From Neisseria weaveri (GTDB taxonomy: Bacteria; Pseudomonadota; Gammaproteobacteria; Burkholderiales; Neisseriaceae): a stretch of 64,000 nucleotides of DNA. Positions 45,128 to 53,686 of this stretch are shown in pieces. Made by a program: the position numbers and the translations under genes. The notes below the pieces were generated by a model. It saw only the letters and a list, made by a program, of their open reading frames with translations, was not told the DNA's origin and did no database searches. The DNA lies in NCBI RefSeq assembly GCF_900638685.1, contig NZ_LR134533.1:1736001-1800000 (forward strand), in the 5' to 3' direction. How positions within the stretch are numbered: the stretch's first letter is position 1; the number at the start of each line of letters is the position of its first letter.

Positions 45128-45156
45128 ATTATCTTATTTGGTCATGAATTTGTCAA
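45128..45156 (-). promoter_or_regulatory. Near-consensus sigma-70 promoter of the rpsU operon
   Basis: On the minus strand TTGACA (45151-45156) is followed by exactly 17 bp and GATAAT (45128-45133). It lies immediately after the spoT terminator and points toward rpsU. Confidence 0.8.
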
Positions 45157-45165
45157 TGTTTTATA

Positions 45166-45194
45166 AAAGGCCGTCTGAAATTCAGACGGCCTTT
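45166..45194 (-). terminator. DUS-pair terminator after spoT
   Basis: AG-DUS copies at 45168-45179 and 45181-45192 are inverted with only one base between them, 8 bases past the spoT stop. Confidence 0.85.
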
Positions 45195-45201
45195 GTTGTA
45201 T

Positions 45202-47358
45202 TTAGTTGCGTGTTACGCTGCGTATGTGCGGTATGGCATGAAGTGCCCGGATAATCTCGTTGAGCTGTTTGAGATCTGTGGTGGCGATGAAGAATTTGAA
45301 TTCGATAAAGCCTTCTGTGCCGGCTTGTCTTTGTGTTGTTTCTACAAATTCAATATCGGCTCCTTCTCCTGAAATAGCTTGTGCCAAAGAGGCGAGCAGG
45401 CCCCGTGTATCTTGGGAATTTACAGTTAGGGAAGTTTTGTATGAGCCTTCTTGGATTTGATCCCAATCCGCATCCAGTTGCTGCTCGGGATCAGCTTTGA
45501 GTAAGTTGGCACATGTATCTCTATGGATAACCATGCCTTGTTCTTTGAGCAATACAGCTCGGATGCTGTCGCCCGGTATAGGATTACAGCATTGGCCTAA
45601 ATGGATGCGGCCGTTTTCTGTTCCGTTAACTTTAATCGGCCCGAGTTTGACTTCGTCTCCGAAGTGCTCGCCGGCCAGTCGTGCGATATTCATGGCAACG
45701 GAAACGGGAAGGGTTTGCCCCATACCGACTTGATACAGCACTTCTTCGAAAGAGGTTTGTTTGTTATTAAGATCAGCCAGATATTTTTCTTTGAGGCCGT
45801 CTGAAAGTAAAACGTTTTGCGGCAGTAAGCTGGAAAGGGCTTTTTGCAGCAGGTTTTCACCCAAATTAATCGCATCCTGGCGGTTTTGGTTTTTCATATA
45901 GGCACGAATAGCACTACGGGCACGGCTTGATGCGGCAAAATTGAGCCAGGCGGGATTCGGATGGGAGTGCTCGGATGTGACAATTTCGACGGTGTCGCCG
46001 TTTTTTAATTTTGTGCGCAACGGAACGGCGGTATTGTTAACGCGAGCGGCAACTGTGCGGTGGCCGATATCTGTGTGCACGGCATAAGCGAAGTCGATAA
46101 GTGTCGAACCTTTAGGAAGATTGAGGATTTTTCCTTTGGGTGTAATGACATAAATCTCGTTCGGGAACAGATCAACTTTGAGGTGTTCCAGAAATTCAAC
46201 GGCATTCGAGCTTTGCGCTTGCAGCTCTAAAATATTTTTCAGCCATTGGTTGGTATGTAGTGTTGCCTGATTAACGGTATCGGTTCCGGATTTGTAAATC
46301 CAGTGTCCGGCAATACCGCCTTCGGCAACTGCATCCATTTCCCGAGTGCGGATCTGTACTTCGATGGGTAAGCCGTGCGGACCTACTAAGGTAGTATGCA
46401 GGCTTTGATAGCCGTTGCTTTTTGGAATGGCAATATAGTCTTTAAACCGGCCGGGTTTGGGTTGGTAAAGATTGTGCAGGATGCCTAATGCTGCATAGCA
46501 GGCAGGAATGTTGTTGACGATCACGCGAAAACCGTAAATATCCAGCACTTCTGCAAAGTCCATTTTCTTGGCCTGCATTTTTTGATGGATACTGTATAAG
46601 TTTTTTTCCCTGCCTTTGATTTTGGCTTCGATATTGGCACTGACCAGGCTTTGGTTAAAGGCACGCAATACTTTGCCGACTACGTCGCGGCGGTTGCGGC
46701 GACTGGCCTGCATGGCTTTTTGCAGCACTTTATAACGGTGCGGATGGATATTTTGAAAAGAAAGATCTTGAAGTTCGCTGTAAACTTTGTTTAAGCCGAG
46801 ACGGTTGGCGATTTGTGCATAAATCGTCAGTGTTTCACGGGCGGTTTGGCGACGTTTGGCGGGATCTTTGGCTCCCAGCGTACGCATATTGTGCAGCCGG
46901 TCGGAAAGTTTGACGACAATGACGCGCAAGTCTTTAGTCATGGCCAGAATCAGTTTGCGGAAACTTTCTGCCTGATGTTCTTCTTTGCTGTGGAATTCTA
47001 ATTTATTTAGTTTCGATAAGCCGTCTACCATATCGGCAATCGTGCTGCCGAATTCACGTGCCATTTCCTCTTTGGTAATGGTGGGAACGTCTTCCAAAAC
47101 GTCGTGCATCAAGCCTGCGCACAGGCCTTGTACATCCATATGCCACGCAGCTAACTGGGTTGTTACCGCAATAGGGTGGGTGATATAGGGTTCGCCACTT
47201 TTTCTAAATTGTCCCTCGTGAGCCTGAAAAGCGTAAGCACATGCTTTTTCCAGCAGGGCTTTATCTTCCTCGTTGAGATAAGAAACAGTTTGGAACAATA
47301 AATCTCGGGCTTCGGCAACTATCCCTGTGTATGGTGCGGTTGGTGTGGGTGTCGGCAT
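45202..47358 (-). CDS. spoT: Bifunctional (p)ppGpp synthetase/hydrolase (SpoT type)
   Basis: The enzyme makes and degrades the alarmone (p)ppGpp. The 718-residue protein has an N-terminal HD hydrolase domain with His85-Asp86 (GLMHDVLEDV) and SDRLHNMRTL, which argues for active hydrolysis as in SpoT or Rel rather than RelA. The synthetase domain follows (KGREKNLYSIHQKM, YIAIPKSNGYQSLHTTL, EVQIRTREMD), then a TGS domain (about 395-455) and a C-terminal ACT domain. It follows rpoZ and gmk as in E. coli, supporting the spoT name. The start is preceded by AAAGG. Confidence 0.96.
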   Translation of the reverse strand: MPTPTPTAPYTGIVAEARDLLFQTVSYLNEEDKALLEKACAYAFQAHEGQFRKSGEPYITHPIAVTTQLAAWHMDVQGLCAGLMHDVLEDVPTITKEEMAREFGSTIADMVDGLSKLNKLEFHSKEEHQAESFRKLILAMTKDLRVIVVKLSDRLHNMRTLGAKDPAKRRQTARETLTIYAQIANRLGLNKVYSELQDLSFQNIHPHRYKVLQKAMQASRRNRRDVVGKVLRAFNQSLVSANIEAKIKGREKNLYSIHQKMQAKKMDFAEVLDIYGFRVIVNNIPACYAALGILHNLYQPKPGRFKDYIAIPKSNGYQSLHTTLVGPHGLPIEVQIRTREMDAVAEGGIAGHWIYKSGTDTVNQATLHTNQWLKNILELQAQSSNAVEFLEHLKVDLFPNEIYVITPKGKILNLPKGSTLIDFAYAVHTDIGHRTVAARVNNTAVPLRTKLKNGDTVEIVTSEHSHPNPAWLNFAASSRARSAIRAYMKNQNRQDAINLGENLLQKALSSLLPQNVLLSDGLKEKYLADLNNKQTSFEEVLYQVGMGQTLPVSVAMNIARLAGEHFGDEVKLGPIKVNGTENGRIHLGQCCNPIPGDSIRAVLLKEQGMVIHRDTCANLLKADPEQQLDADWDQIQEGSYKTSLTVNSQDTRGLLASLAQAISGEGADIEFVETTQRQAGTEGFIEFKFFIATTDLKQLNEIIRALHAIPHIRSVTRN

Positions 47359-47387
47359 ATGGATGACCTTTTTTATAAAGGTTTGAA

Positions 47388-47594
47388 TTATTTATTGCGA
47401 TCCAGCATTTCAGAACCGATTTGTCCTGCGGCGATTTCGCGCAATGCGGTAACAGTCGGTTTGTTGTTGCGGATGTCATCTACCAGCGGTGTGTTACCGT
47501 TTTCCAGTTGGCGTGCACGGCGGGCGGCGATCAAGGTTAAATCAAAGTGGTTGGGGATTTTGGTAACGCAGTCTTCTACAGTAATTCGTGCCAT
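47388..47594 (-). CDS. rpoZ: RNA polymerase omega subunit
   Basis: Omega helps assemble RNA polymerase and takes part in the ppGpp binding site. The 68-residue protein matches the family from [19 protein letters not shown] to the [12 protein letters not shown] segment. It lies between gmk (63 bases upstream) and spoT (29 bases downstream), the conserved gmk-rpoZ-spoT order that links alarmone synthesis with its polymerase target. Confidence 0.96.
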   Translation of the reverse strand: MARITVEDCVTKIPNHFDLTLIAARRARQLENGNTPLVDDIRNNKPTVTALREIAAGQIGSEMLDRNK

Positions 47595-47657
47595 TTTTAT
47601 ATGTACTTTCTTACAGATGTTTGAAAAATATGTGGAAACGGTTATTTTCCCTTTTTT

Positions 47658-48275
47658 TTAGGAATTTTCCAATAGATTTTCTATAAACAGTTGTTGTGAA
47701 TTTTGTTTCAGGCGGTGGGCTTTAATGATATGCAGCAGGTCGTTTTCTGCAACATCCAAGTCTTCGTTGACAACAACATAGTCGAAAAAGAAAGCCTGTT
47801 CGATTTCGTGTCTGGCTTTATTCAGTCTTTTATTGATGACTTCTTCACTATCGGTTGCACGACCGATGAGCCGCTCGGCCAAGATTTGGAATGAAGGGGG
47901 AAGGATAAAGATGCTGCAGGCATCGGGAAGGATGCGGCGGACTTGTTCTGCACCTTGAATGTCGATTTCCAGAATAACGTCGTAGCCTTGTTCGCGGAGA
48001 AGGTTGACACCTTCTATGCTTGTACCGTAATAGTTGTCGAATACTTTGGCATGTTCTAAAAAGGCATTCTCACGGATAAGGTTTTCAAATTTCGGGATAT
48101 CGATGAAGTAGTAATGTTTGCCGTGCACTTCGCCTTCGCGTGCTTGGCGTGTGGTATGGGAAATGGAAACACGGATGTCTCCATGATGTTTCAGCAGCCG
48201 GGAGACCAAAGTGGTTTTGCCTGTGCCTGATGCTGCGGAAATAATGAATATATTGCCTTTTTTCGGGGTGCTCAT
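47658..48275 (-). CDS. gmk: Guanylate kinase
   Basis: Gmk phosphorylates GMP to GDP with ATP. The 205-residue protein has the P-loop SAASGTGKTTL (14-24) and GMP-binding segments SISHTTRQAREGEVHGKHYYF and ENAFLEHAKVF, followed by LEIDIQGAEQVRR. The start is preceded by GGAAAC. It heads the gmk-rpoZ-spoT operon and is divergent from apt, so two purine-nucleotide enzymes share one promoter region. Confidence 0.97.
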   Translation of the reverse strand: MSTPKKGNIFIISAASGTGKTTLVSRLLKHHGDIRVSISHTTRQAREGEVHGKHYYFIDIPKFENLIRENAFLEHAKVFDNYYGTSIEGVNLLREQGYDVILEIDIQGAEQVRRILPDACSIFILPPSFQILAERLIGRATDSEEVINKRLNKARHEIEQAFFFDYVVVNEDLDVAENDLLHIIKAHRLKQNSQQLFIENLLENS

Positions 48276-48346
48276 AGCGTTTCCAGTTGATTTTTACGTC
48301 GGTTTATTATGCCATAACGGCTGAAGCGGCGACAACGGGTTAGGGC

Positions 48347-48376
48347 TTGGGTAAGTATACGAAAAGTAGCTATAAT
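48347..48376 (+). promoter_or_regulatory. Promoter of apt
   Basis: TTGGGT (48347-48352), an 18-bp spacer and a perfect TATAAT (48371-48376) lie 53 bases before the apt ATG. Confidence 0.55.
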
Positions 48377-48429
48377 ATTAAGCTTGTGTCTGATTTTTAT
48401 TCAGTTCTGTTTGCATATTGAGGAATATT

Positions 48430-48996
48430 ATGTTGATTCATCCTGACGTTATGGGTGTGGCCGAGTTGGCCAAAAAAATTAGGAAAATACCGAATTGGCC
48501 TCAAAAAGGGATTTTATTTCATGACATTACGCCGGTGTTGCAAAGTCCGGAGTATTTCCGTTTGTTGGTAGACTTATTGGTGTACCGTTATGCAAGCCAA
48601 AAAATCGATATTGTGGCAGGCCTGGATGCGCGTGGCTTCATTATTGGTGCGGCCTTAGCTTATCAGTTGAATGTGGGTTTTGTGCCTATCCGTAAAAAAG
48701 GTAAGCTGCCTTTTGAGACGGTTTCTCAAAGTTATGCTTTGGAGTATGGTGAGGCAACGGTGGAAATCCATACGGATGCGGTTTGGGAAGGTGCACGCGT
48801 GTTGTTGGTTGATGATTTGGTCGCCACAGGCGGTACTATGCAGGCGGGGATTGAGTTGATTAAGAAACTGGGTGGAAATATTGTGGAAGCTGCGGCAATT
48901 TTGGAGTTTACCGATTTACCCGGTGGCCGGTCGATCAGAGATAAGGGCGTACCTTTGTTTAGCTTGTGTCAAAATGCAGGCTGTATGCCGGACTAA
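48430..48996 (+). CDS. apt: Adenine phosphoribosyltransferase
   Basis: Apt salvages adenine to AMP using PRPP. The 188-residue protein contains the PRPP-binding motif [14 protein letters not shown] (about 122-135), the upstream [17 protein letters not shown] segment and the adenine-side [11 protein letters not shown] loop. I chose the ATG at 48430, just after GAGGA; an in-frame TTG 12 bases earlier overlaps that ribosome binding site and is unlikely. It is monocistronic, with a DUS-based terminator downstream. Confidence 0.95.
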   Translation: MLIHPDVMGVAELAKKIRKIPNWPQKGILFHDITPVLQSPEYFRLLVDLLVYRYASQKIDIVAGLDARGFIIGAALAYQLNVGFVPIRKKGKLPFETVSQSYALEYGEATVEIHTDAVWEGARVLLVDDLVATGGTMQAGIELIKKLGGNIVEAAAILEFTDLPGGRSIRDKGVPLFSLCQNAGCMPD

Positions 48997-49016
48997 GCAT
49001 ATTGGGAATATTAAAA

Positions 49017-49058
49017 AGGCCGTCTGAAATTTTCAGACGGCCTTTTTTCAGACGGCCG
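49017..49058. terminator. DUS-pair terminator plus a third partial DUS
   Basis: Inverted AG-DUS copies (49017-49028 and 49032-49043) are followed by TTTTTT and then a third copy matching 11 of 12 bases (49047-49058). It lies between convergent apt and pbpG. Confidence 0.85.
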
Positions 49059-49079
49059 GCCTATAAACAGAAAAAAGTT

Positions 49080-50036
49080 TTAAGATGGTCGTTGCAATAC
49101 CCAGCTTTGGATTTTTCTTGCATCGTTAACACGGCTGAGTGAAGTCGGTGAATTCAAGAGAACGATGGTAATAGGCTGGCTTTGAATGTTGGCTTTCACA
49201 ACCATAGAGCGACCTGATTCGCGAATGTAGCCGGTTTTTTGCAATTCGATGTCCCAAGCACCTTCTCTGATTAGTGCATTGGAATTTCGATAATTTTGCA
49301 GGCGGCCTGAGCTGGTATAAACCGAGCTATGTGTTGATGTGCTTAGATTGCGGATTTGGGCATATTTGCTGGCGGCAGTAACCATTTTGGTCAAGTCGTT
49401 GGCAGTGGAAACATTGCGGAAATCCAAACCTGTCGGCTCATAGAAGCGGGTTTGGTGCATACCCAAACTTTGTGCTTTTGCATTCATGGCAGCTACGAAA
49501 GCAGGCATTCCGCCGGGATAGCTTCTGCCTAAGGCATGAGTCGCACGGTTTTCGCTGCTCATCAGACTTAAATGCAGCAGCTCGCGTCTGGTCAGCATGG
49601 TGCCGATAGATAAACGGCTTCCGGTGCCTTTTAGCCGGTCGATTTCGTCAGGGGTGATAGCAATGAATTCATTCATATCTTGACGGGCGTCCAATACAAC
49701 CATAGCGGACATCAGCTTGGAAATGGAAGCGATCGGCATCACCCTGTTTGCATTCTTTTGGTAGAGAATCTCACCTGTTTTGTTGTTGATGATGAGAGCC
49801 GATTGAGAAGATAACAGAGGGCCGGCTTGGATGGCTTGTTCGCTGATAAAATCGGAAATATCTTGCGGCTGTGAAATCGGATGTACAGGTGTTGCGGCCG
49901 GAACGATAAAGTTTTGTTCTAAAAATTGACCCAGTACGTCGATGTCGTCGGCATGAGCGGAAACTGAGCCTAAGCTTAATCCCAGACTCATGCAAGCCAA
50001 AAAGATTTTTTTAGGAATTTTGAATAGTTTCATCAT
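49080..50036 (-). CDS. pbpG: D-alanyl-D-alanine endopeptidase (PbpG/PBP7-like)
   Basis: This low-molecular-weight penicillin-binding protein cleaves D-Ala cross-links in peptidoglycan in the periplasm. The 318-residue precursor has a signal peptide ending near Ala29 (VSAHA). All three active-site motifs are present: Ser104-x-x-Lys107 (SISK), Ser161-x-Asn163 (SEN) and KTG in LQKTGYIRE. The size and the absence of a C-terminal amphipathic anchor fit PbpG/PBP7, called PBP4 in Neisseria. It is monocistronic and divergent from clpX. Confidence 0.93.
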   Translation of the reverse strand: MMKLFKIPKKIFLACMSLGLSLGSVSAHADDIDVLGQFLEQNFIVPAATPVHPISQPQDISDFISEQAIQAGPLLSSQSALIINNKTGEILYQKNANRVMPIASISKLMSAMVVLDARQDMNEFIAITPDEIDRLKGTGSRLSIGTMLTRRELLHLSLMSSENRATHALGRSYPGGMPAFVAAMNAKAQSLGMHQTRFYEPTGLDFRNVSTANDLTKMVTAASKYAQIRNLSTSTHSSVYTSSGRLQNYRNSNALIREGAWDIELQKTGYIRESGRSMVVKANIQSQPITIVLLNSPTSLSRVNDARKIQSWVLQRPS

Positions 50037-50372
50037 CTACGGTTTCCTAAGTGGTTTGATAAATTGTATAAAAATTACGAGGCAGTTGAATAAGCTTGGT
50101 TTTTTATTGTGTCTTCTGCCTGTAATTTAGAATACTTGACTGTGTACTTAGGCGTGTCAGAGCATAAGTATTCAGTTATTTTGTTGAAAAAAAATGCATT
50201 TGTAAAGTTTTCAACCTGAAATTTTCATTTGTTTAAGATAGGTGTGGTATATATTTTCGAAGTTGATTTTTGGGTGTTGCCGATTTGATAATCGGCCGGA
50301 TAGTTATTATACTTCTCTGCCTGTCGGCACAATTGCCTCGTAGTTATTATTTAATTGATTGAATAGAAAAAT
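50037..50372. other. Divergent promoter region between pbpG and clpX
   Basis: This 336-base AT-rich gap must hold the promoters of both genes. It contains the short palindrome CCGATT-TGAT-AATCGG (50280-50295). I see no coding frame, RNA gene or confident promoter boxes. The clpX start has only a weak Shine-Dalgarno. Confidence 0.5.
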
Positions 50373-51683
50373 ATGTCTGATGTGAAACATGTCTGCTCCT
50401 TTTGCGGGAAATCGGAGCATGAAGTAAACAATTTAATAGAAGGCGGTGATCATGCCTTTATCTGCAATGAGTGTGTGGAAACATGCAGGCTGATGTTGGA
50501 GAGTCAAACGGACGAGTCTGAAGAGGTTGCAGATGCTGAAACCGGCGAGCCTAAGAAACTGCCTACACCTGCCGAAATCGTAGAAAATCTGAATGATCAT
50601 GTAATCGGTCAGGAGTTGGCCAAAAAAGCATTGGCTGTGGCTGTATATAATCATTATAAGCGTTTGAGCCATCCTAAGAGTGCGGGCAAGGTTGAGTTGT
50701 CTAAGAGCAATATTCTCTTAATTGGTCCGACCGGGTCGGGTAAAACCTTGTTGGCGCAGTCGTTGGCGCGCAAATTGGACGTGCCTTTTGTGATGGCAGA
50801 TGCGACTACGCTGACGGAAGCCGGTTATGTCGGAGAGGATGTCGAGCAGATTATTACCAAACTTTTGGGTAAATGCGACTTTGATGTTGAAAAAGCGCAG
50901 CGCGGTATTGTTTATATCGACGAAATCGATAAGATCTCCCGTAAAAGCGACAATCCTTCTATTACCCGAGATGTATCCGGAGAGGGTGTCCAGCAGGCCT
51001 TGTTGAAATTGATTGAAGGAACAGTTGCAAGTGTACCGCCGCAAGGTGGCCGAAAACATCCTAACCAAGAGTTTATCAATGTAGATACGACAAACATTCT
51101 CTTTATTTGTGGCGGTGCATTTGCGGGCTTGGAAAAAGTCATCCGTCAGCGTACTGAAAAAGGCGGCATCGGCTTTGGAGCGGTAGTCAGCAGTAAAGAT
51201 GAAAATATCAATATATCGGAATTGTTTGAATCTGTTGAACCGGAAGATTTGATTAAGTTCGGTTTGATTCCGGAATTAATCGGACGTCTGCCCGTGATTG
51301 CAACATTGGCAGAGTTGGATGAAGCGGCATTGGTTAATATTCTGACCGAGCCTAAAAATGCTTTGGTGAAACAATATCAGGTTTTGTTTGACATGGAAGG
51401 TGTCGAACTGGAAGTGGAGCCTGAAGCGTTGAGCTGTATAGCCAAACTGGCGATGGAACGTAAAACAGGTGCGCGCGGCTTGCGTTCTATTGTCGAGCGA
51501 AGCTTGCTGGATACTATGTACCGCTTGCCTGACTTAAAGGATATTAAGAAAGTCGTATTGACGGAAGGTGCTGTGAAGAACGGTCAGCAGCCTAAGTTAT
51601 TGTTGGAAGACGGAACAGAATGGAAAAAAGAAGAAGGAAGTAAATCTTCTTCTAAAACCAGACGTAAAAAATCAACTGCATGA
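50373..51683 (+). CDS. clpX: ATP-dependent Clp protease ATP-binding subunit ClpX
   Basis: ClpX unfolds tagged proteins and feeds them to ClpP. The 436-residue protein has the N-terminal zinc-binding domain (Cys8, Cys11, Cys31, Cys34) that recognises adaptors. The AAA+ core has Walker A GPTGSGKT (118-125), Walker [11 protein letters not shown], the GYVGEDVE pore loop and the IGF loop segment GIGFGAVV used to dock ClpP. It is somewhat longer than E. coli ClpX (424), mainly through an acidic linker after the zinc domain and a basic Ser/Lys-rich tail ([13 protein letters not shown]). No clpP is adjacent, unlike in enterobacteria. Confidence 0.97.
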   Translation: MSDVKHVCSFCGKSEHEVNNLIEGGDHAFICNECVETCRLMLESQTDESEEVADAETGEPKKLPTPAEIVENLNDHVIGQELAKKALAVAVYNHYKRLSHPKSAGKVELSKSNILLIGPTGSGKTLLAQSLARKLDVPFVMADATTLTEAGYVGEDVEQIITKLLGKCDFDVEKAQRGIVYIDEIDKISRKSDNPSITRDVSGEGVQQALLKLIEGTVASVPPQGGRKHPNQEFINVDTTNILFICGGAFAGLEKVIRQRTEKGGIGFGAVVSSKDENINISELFESVEPEDLIKFGLIPELIGRLPVIATLAELDEAALVNILTEPKNALVKQYQVLFDMEGVELEVEPEALSCIAKLAMERKTGARGLRSIVERSLLDTMYRLPDLKDIKKVVLTEGAVKNGQQPKLLLEDGTEWKKEEGSKSSSKTRRKKSTA

Positions 51684-51703
51684 GTCCAAGACGGCCTGAA
51701 GTT

Positions 51704-51768
51704 AGGCCGTCTGAAAATTAAGGCCGTCTGAAAATTTAAGGCCGTCTGAAAATTTAAGGCCGTCTGAA
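51704..51768 (+). repeat. Array of four directly repeated DUS
   Basis: Exact AGGCCGTCTGAA copies start at 51704, 51721, 51739 and 51757, all in the same direction, with a period of 17-18 bp. A fifth, partial inverted element (AGACGGCCTGAA) precedes them. Ordinary DUS sites in the window are single or inverted pairs. Confidence 0.95.
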
Positions 51769-51802
51769 AAAACCGTATCCATTTATGGATACGGTTTTTT
51801 TT
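51769..51802. terminator. Bidirectional terminator between clpX and potI
   Basis: AAAACCGTATCC and GGATACGGTTTT form a perfect 12-bp stem with a 6-base loop and long A and T flanks, between convergent genes. Confidence 0.9.
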
Positions 51803-51821
51803 CTCGCCTATGGCCGGGATT

Positions 51822-52709
51822 TTATTTAGCTTGTTCGGCAGCCAGTTTTTCCTGACGATAGGCTTCAGCTGCCTCTCTGTCTCGTTTGGTTGTCTGGCGC
51901 ATCATGTAGTAATTGATTGCAATTACCAGTGTACCTACGATAGCAATCATGATGGTGGCCAAAACGTTCATCTGAGGATCCAAACCCAGTTTGATTTTGG
52001 AGAAAATCACTTGAGGCAAGGTGGAAGAGCCCGGGCCGGATAAGAACGAAGTGATTACCAAATCGTCTAGAGACAAGGTAATACCCAATAAGAAGCCTGA
52101 GGCGATAGCCGGGGCAATTAAGGGCAGGGTAATCACAAAGAAGATTTTCAGCGGACGGGCACCTAAGTCCATTGCTGCTTCTTCCAAAGATTGGTCAAGT
52201 TCTACCAAGCGGGAACGGATAACTACGGTAATGTAGGCCATGCACAAAGTCGTATGCCCCAAGAAAATTGTGAAGAATCCTCGGTCGAAATACAGCCAGC
52301 TTAGCAACTCGCTGCTTTGCAGGAACATTTGTACCTGAATAATCAGCAGCAGCATCGATAAGCCGGTAATTACGTCGGGCATGACCATAGGAGCCGATAC
52401 CATGCCTGCAAACAGGGTGCTGCCCCGGAAGCGTTTAATGCGCGCTAAGGCGTAGCCGGCTAAAGTCCCCAATACAACGGCGGCCAGGGAGGAAACGACG
52501 GCAATGCGCAAGGATAGCCATGCGGCTTCCAGAATCGTGTCGTTTTCGATCAATGCGCTATACCATTTGGTTGAAAAACCACCCCATACCGTTACCAGTT
52601 TGGATTCGTTGAATGAAAAAATGACCAATACGATTAGCGGAATGTATAGGAATGCCAAACCTAAAAACAACATAAGTTTGAGAAACCAAGATAATTGATT
52701 GGTTTTCAT
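51822..52709 (-). CDS. potI: Putrescine/polyamine ABC transporter permease PotI
   Basis: This is one of two inner-membrane permeases of a polyamine importer. The 295-residue protein has about six spans and the ABC-permease EAA loop LEEAAMDLGARPLKIFFVITLP that contacts the ATPase. Its start WFLKLMLFLGLAFLYIPL resembles PotI/PotC. Its length, and pairing with PotG- and PotH-like proteins, favour the putrescine-type PotFGHI system. The start codon overlaps the potH stop by one base, showing translational coupling. A charged tail (KRDREAAEAYRQEK) extends into the cytoplasm. Confidence 0.92.
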   Translation of the reverse strand: MKTNQLSWFLKLMLFLGLAFLYIPLIVLVIFSFNESKLVTVWGGFSTKWYSALIENDTILEAAWLSLRIAVVSSLAAVVLGTLAGYALARIKRFRGSTLFAGMVSAPMVMPDVITGLSMLLLIIQVQMFLQSSELLSWLYFDRGFFTIFLGHTTLCMAYITVVIRSRLVELDQSLEEAAMDLGARPLKIFFVITLPLIAPAIASGFLLGITLSLDDLVITSFLSGPGSSTLPQVIFSKIKLGLDPQMNVLATIMIAIVGTLVIAINYYMMRQTTKRDREAAEAYRQEKLAAEQAK

Positions 52710-53677
52710 TATTTGGCTCCTTCTATTTCACGGTTTTCGTAATGATGGAACAAGGTAATCGGGATAACCAGCAAAATTACCATAACCACAGCCAACGCAG
52801 AGGCCAGCGGCCAGTTGTTCTGGTCAAAGAACGCCATCCACAAAGTTTTACCGATCATAAGGTTTTCCGAACCGCCAACCAAATCAGGAATTACAAATTC
52901 TCCGACTGCCGGTACGAATACCAGCATCGAGCCTGCGATAATGCCGGTTTTGGATAAGGGGAGCGTTATGGTTAAAAACGATTTGATCGGGCCTGCGCCT
53001 AAATCGGAAGCGGCTTCCAACAGACGATGGTCCAATTTGATTAGCTGTGTGTATAACGGCAAAATCATAAAAGGCAGATAGGCGTAAACCATCACCAGTT
53101 GTAATGAGAAACTATTGTAAAACATGTCCAAAGGCTGGTTGATGATGCCGTATTCCATCAATAAGTTGTTGATAATGCCGTTTTGACTCAATAAACCCAT
53201 CCAGGCATAAACGCGCAGCAGGAAAGAAGTCCAGAATGGCAGCATAATGGCCAACAGCAAACCGTTTCTGTAAGCAGGGTTGGCTCTTGAAATTGCATAG
53301 GCCATAGGATAGCCGATTAATAGGCAGATAACGGTAGTCATAAATGCGGTTTTTACTGATGACCAGTAGGTACGCAAATAGATGCTGCTGTCGCCGTCTG
53401 CCGGAATCAAATGCAGCATTTGGCCTAATGTATGCCAGAAATTGTAGAAAATATCCTGATAGTTTTGATAAAACAGATGCAGGGTTTCTTTGCCGGTTTC
53501 GGGATCGGTCACAAATAATGGCGAATAAGGCGGAATGGCGATTTCTTGCTCCGCAAAACTGATTTTCAAAACAATGGCAAAGGGTACCAAGAAGAAAATC
53601 AGTAACCATAGGTAAGGAATGCCGATAACGAATTTACGCCCGGGGCGCATGCGTCGTTTAATGTTAATGGACATCAT
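52709..53677 (-). CDS. potH: Putrescine/polyamine ABC transporter permease PotH
   Basis: The partner permease of PotI. The 322-residue protein has about six spans, an N-terminal cytoplasmic basic stretch (INIKRRMRPGRKF), a periplasmic insert after the first span, and the EAA loop LLEAASDLGAGPIKSFLTITLP. Its length is close to E. coli PotH (317) and longer than PotB. Two adjacent ATGs at the start follow AAGGAG. It is nine bases downstream of potG and overlaps potI, so the three form one operon. Confidence 0.92.
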   Translation of the reverse strand: MMSINIKRRMRPGRKFVIGIPYLWLLIFFLVPFAIVLKISFAEQEIAIPPYSPLFVTDPETGKETLHLFYQNYQDIFYNFWHTLGQMLHLIPADGDSSIYLRTYWSSVKTAFMTTVICLLIGYPMAYAISRANPAYRNGLLLAIMLPFWTSFLLRVYAWMGLLSQNGIINNLLMEYGIINQPLDMFYNSFSLQLVMVYAYLPFMILPLYTQLIKLDHRLLEAASDLGAGPIKSFLTITLPLSKTGIIAGSMLVFVPAVGEFVIPDLVGGSENLMIGKTLWMAFFDQNNWPLASALAVVMVILLVIPITLFHHYENREIEGAK

Positions 53678-53686
53678 GCATGCTCC

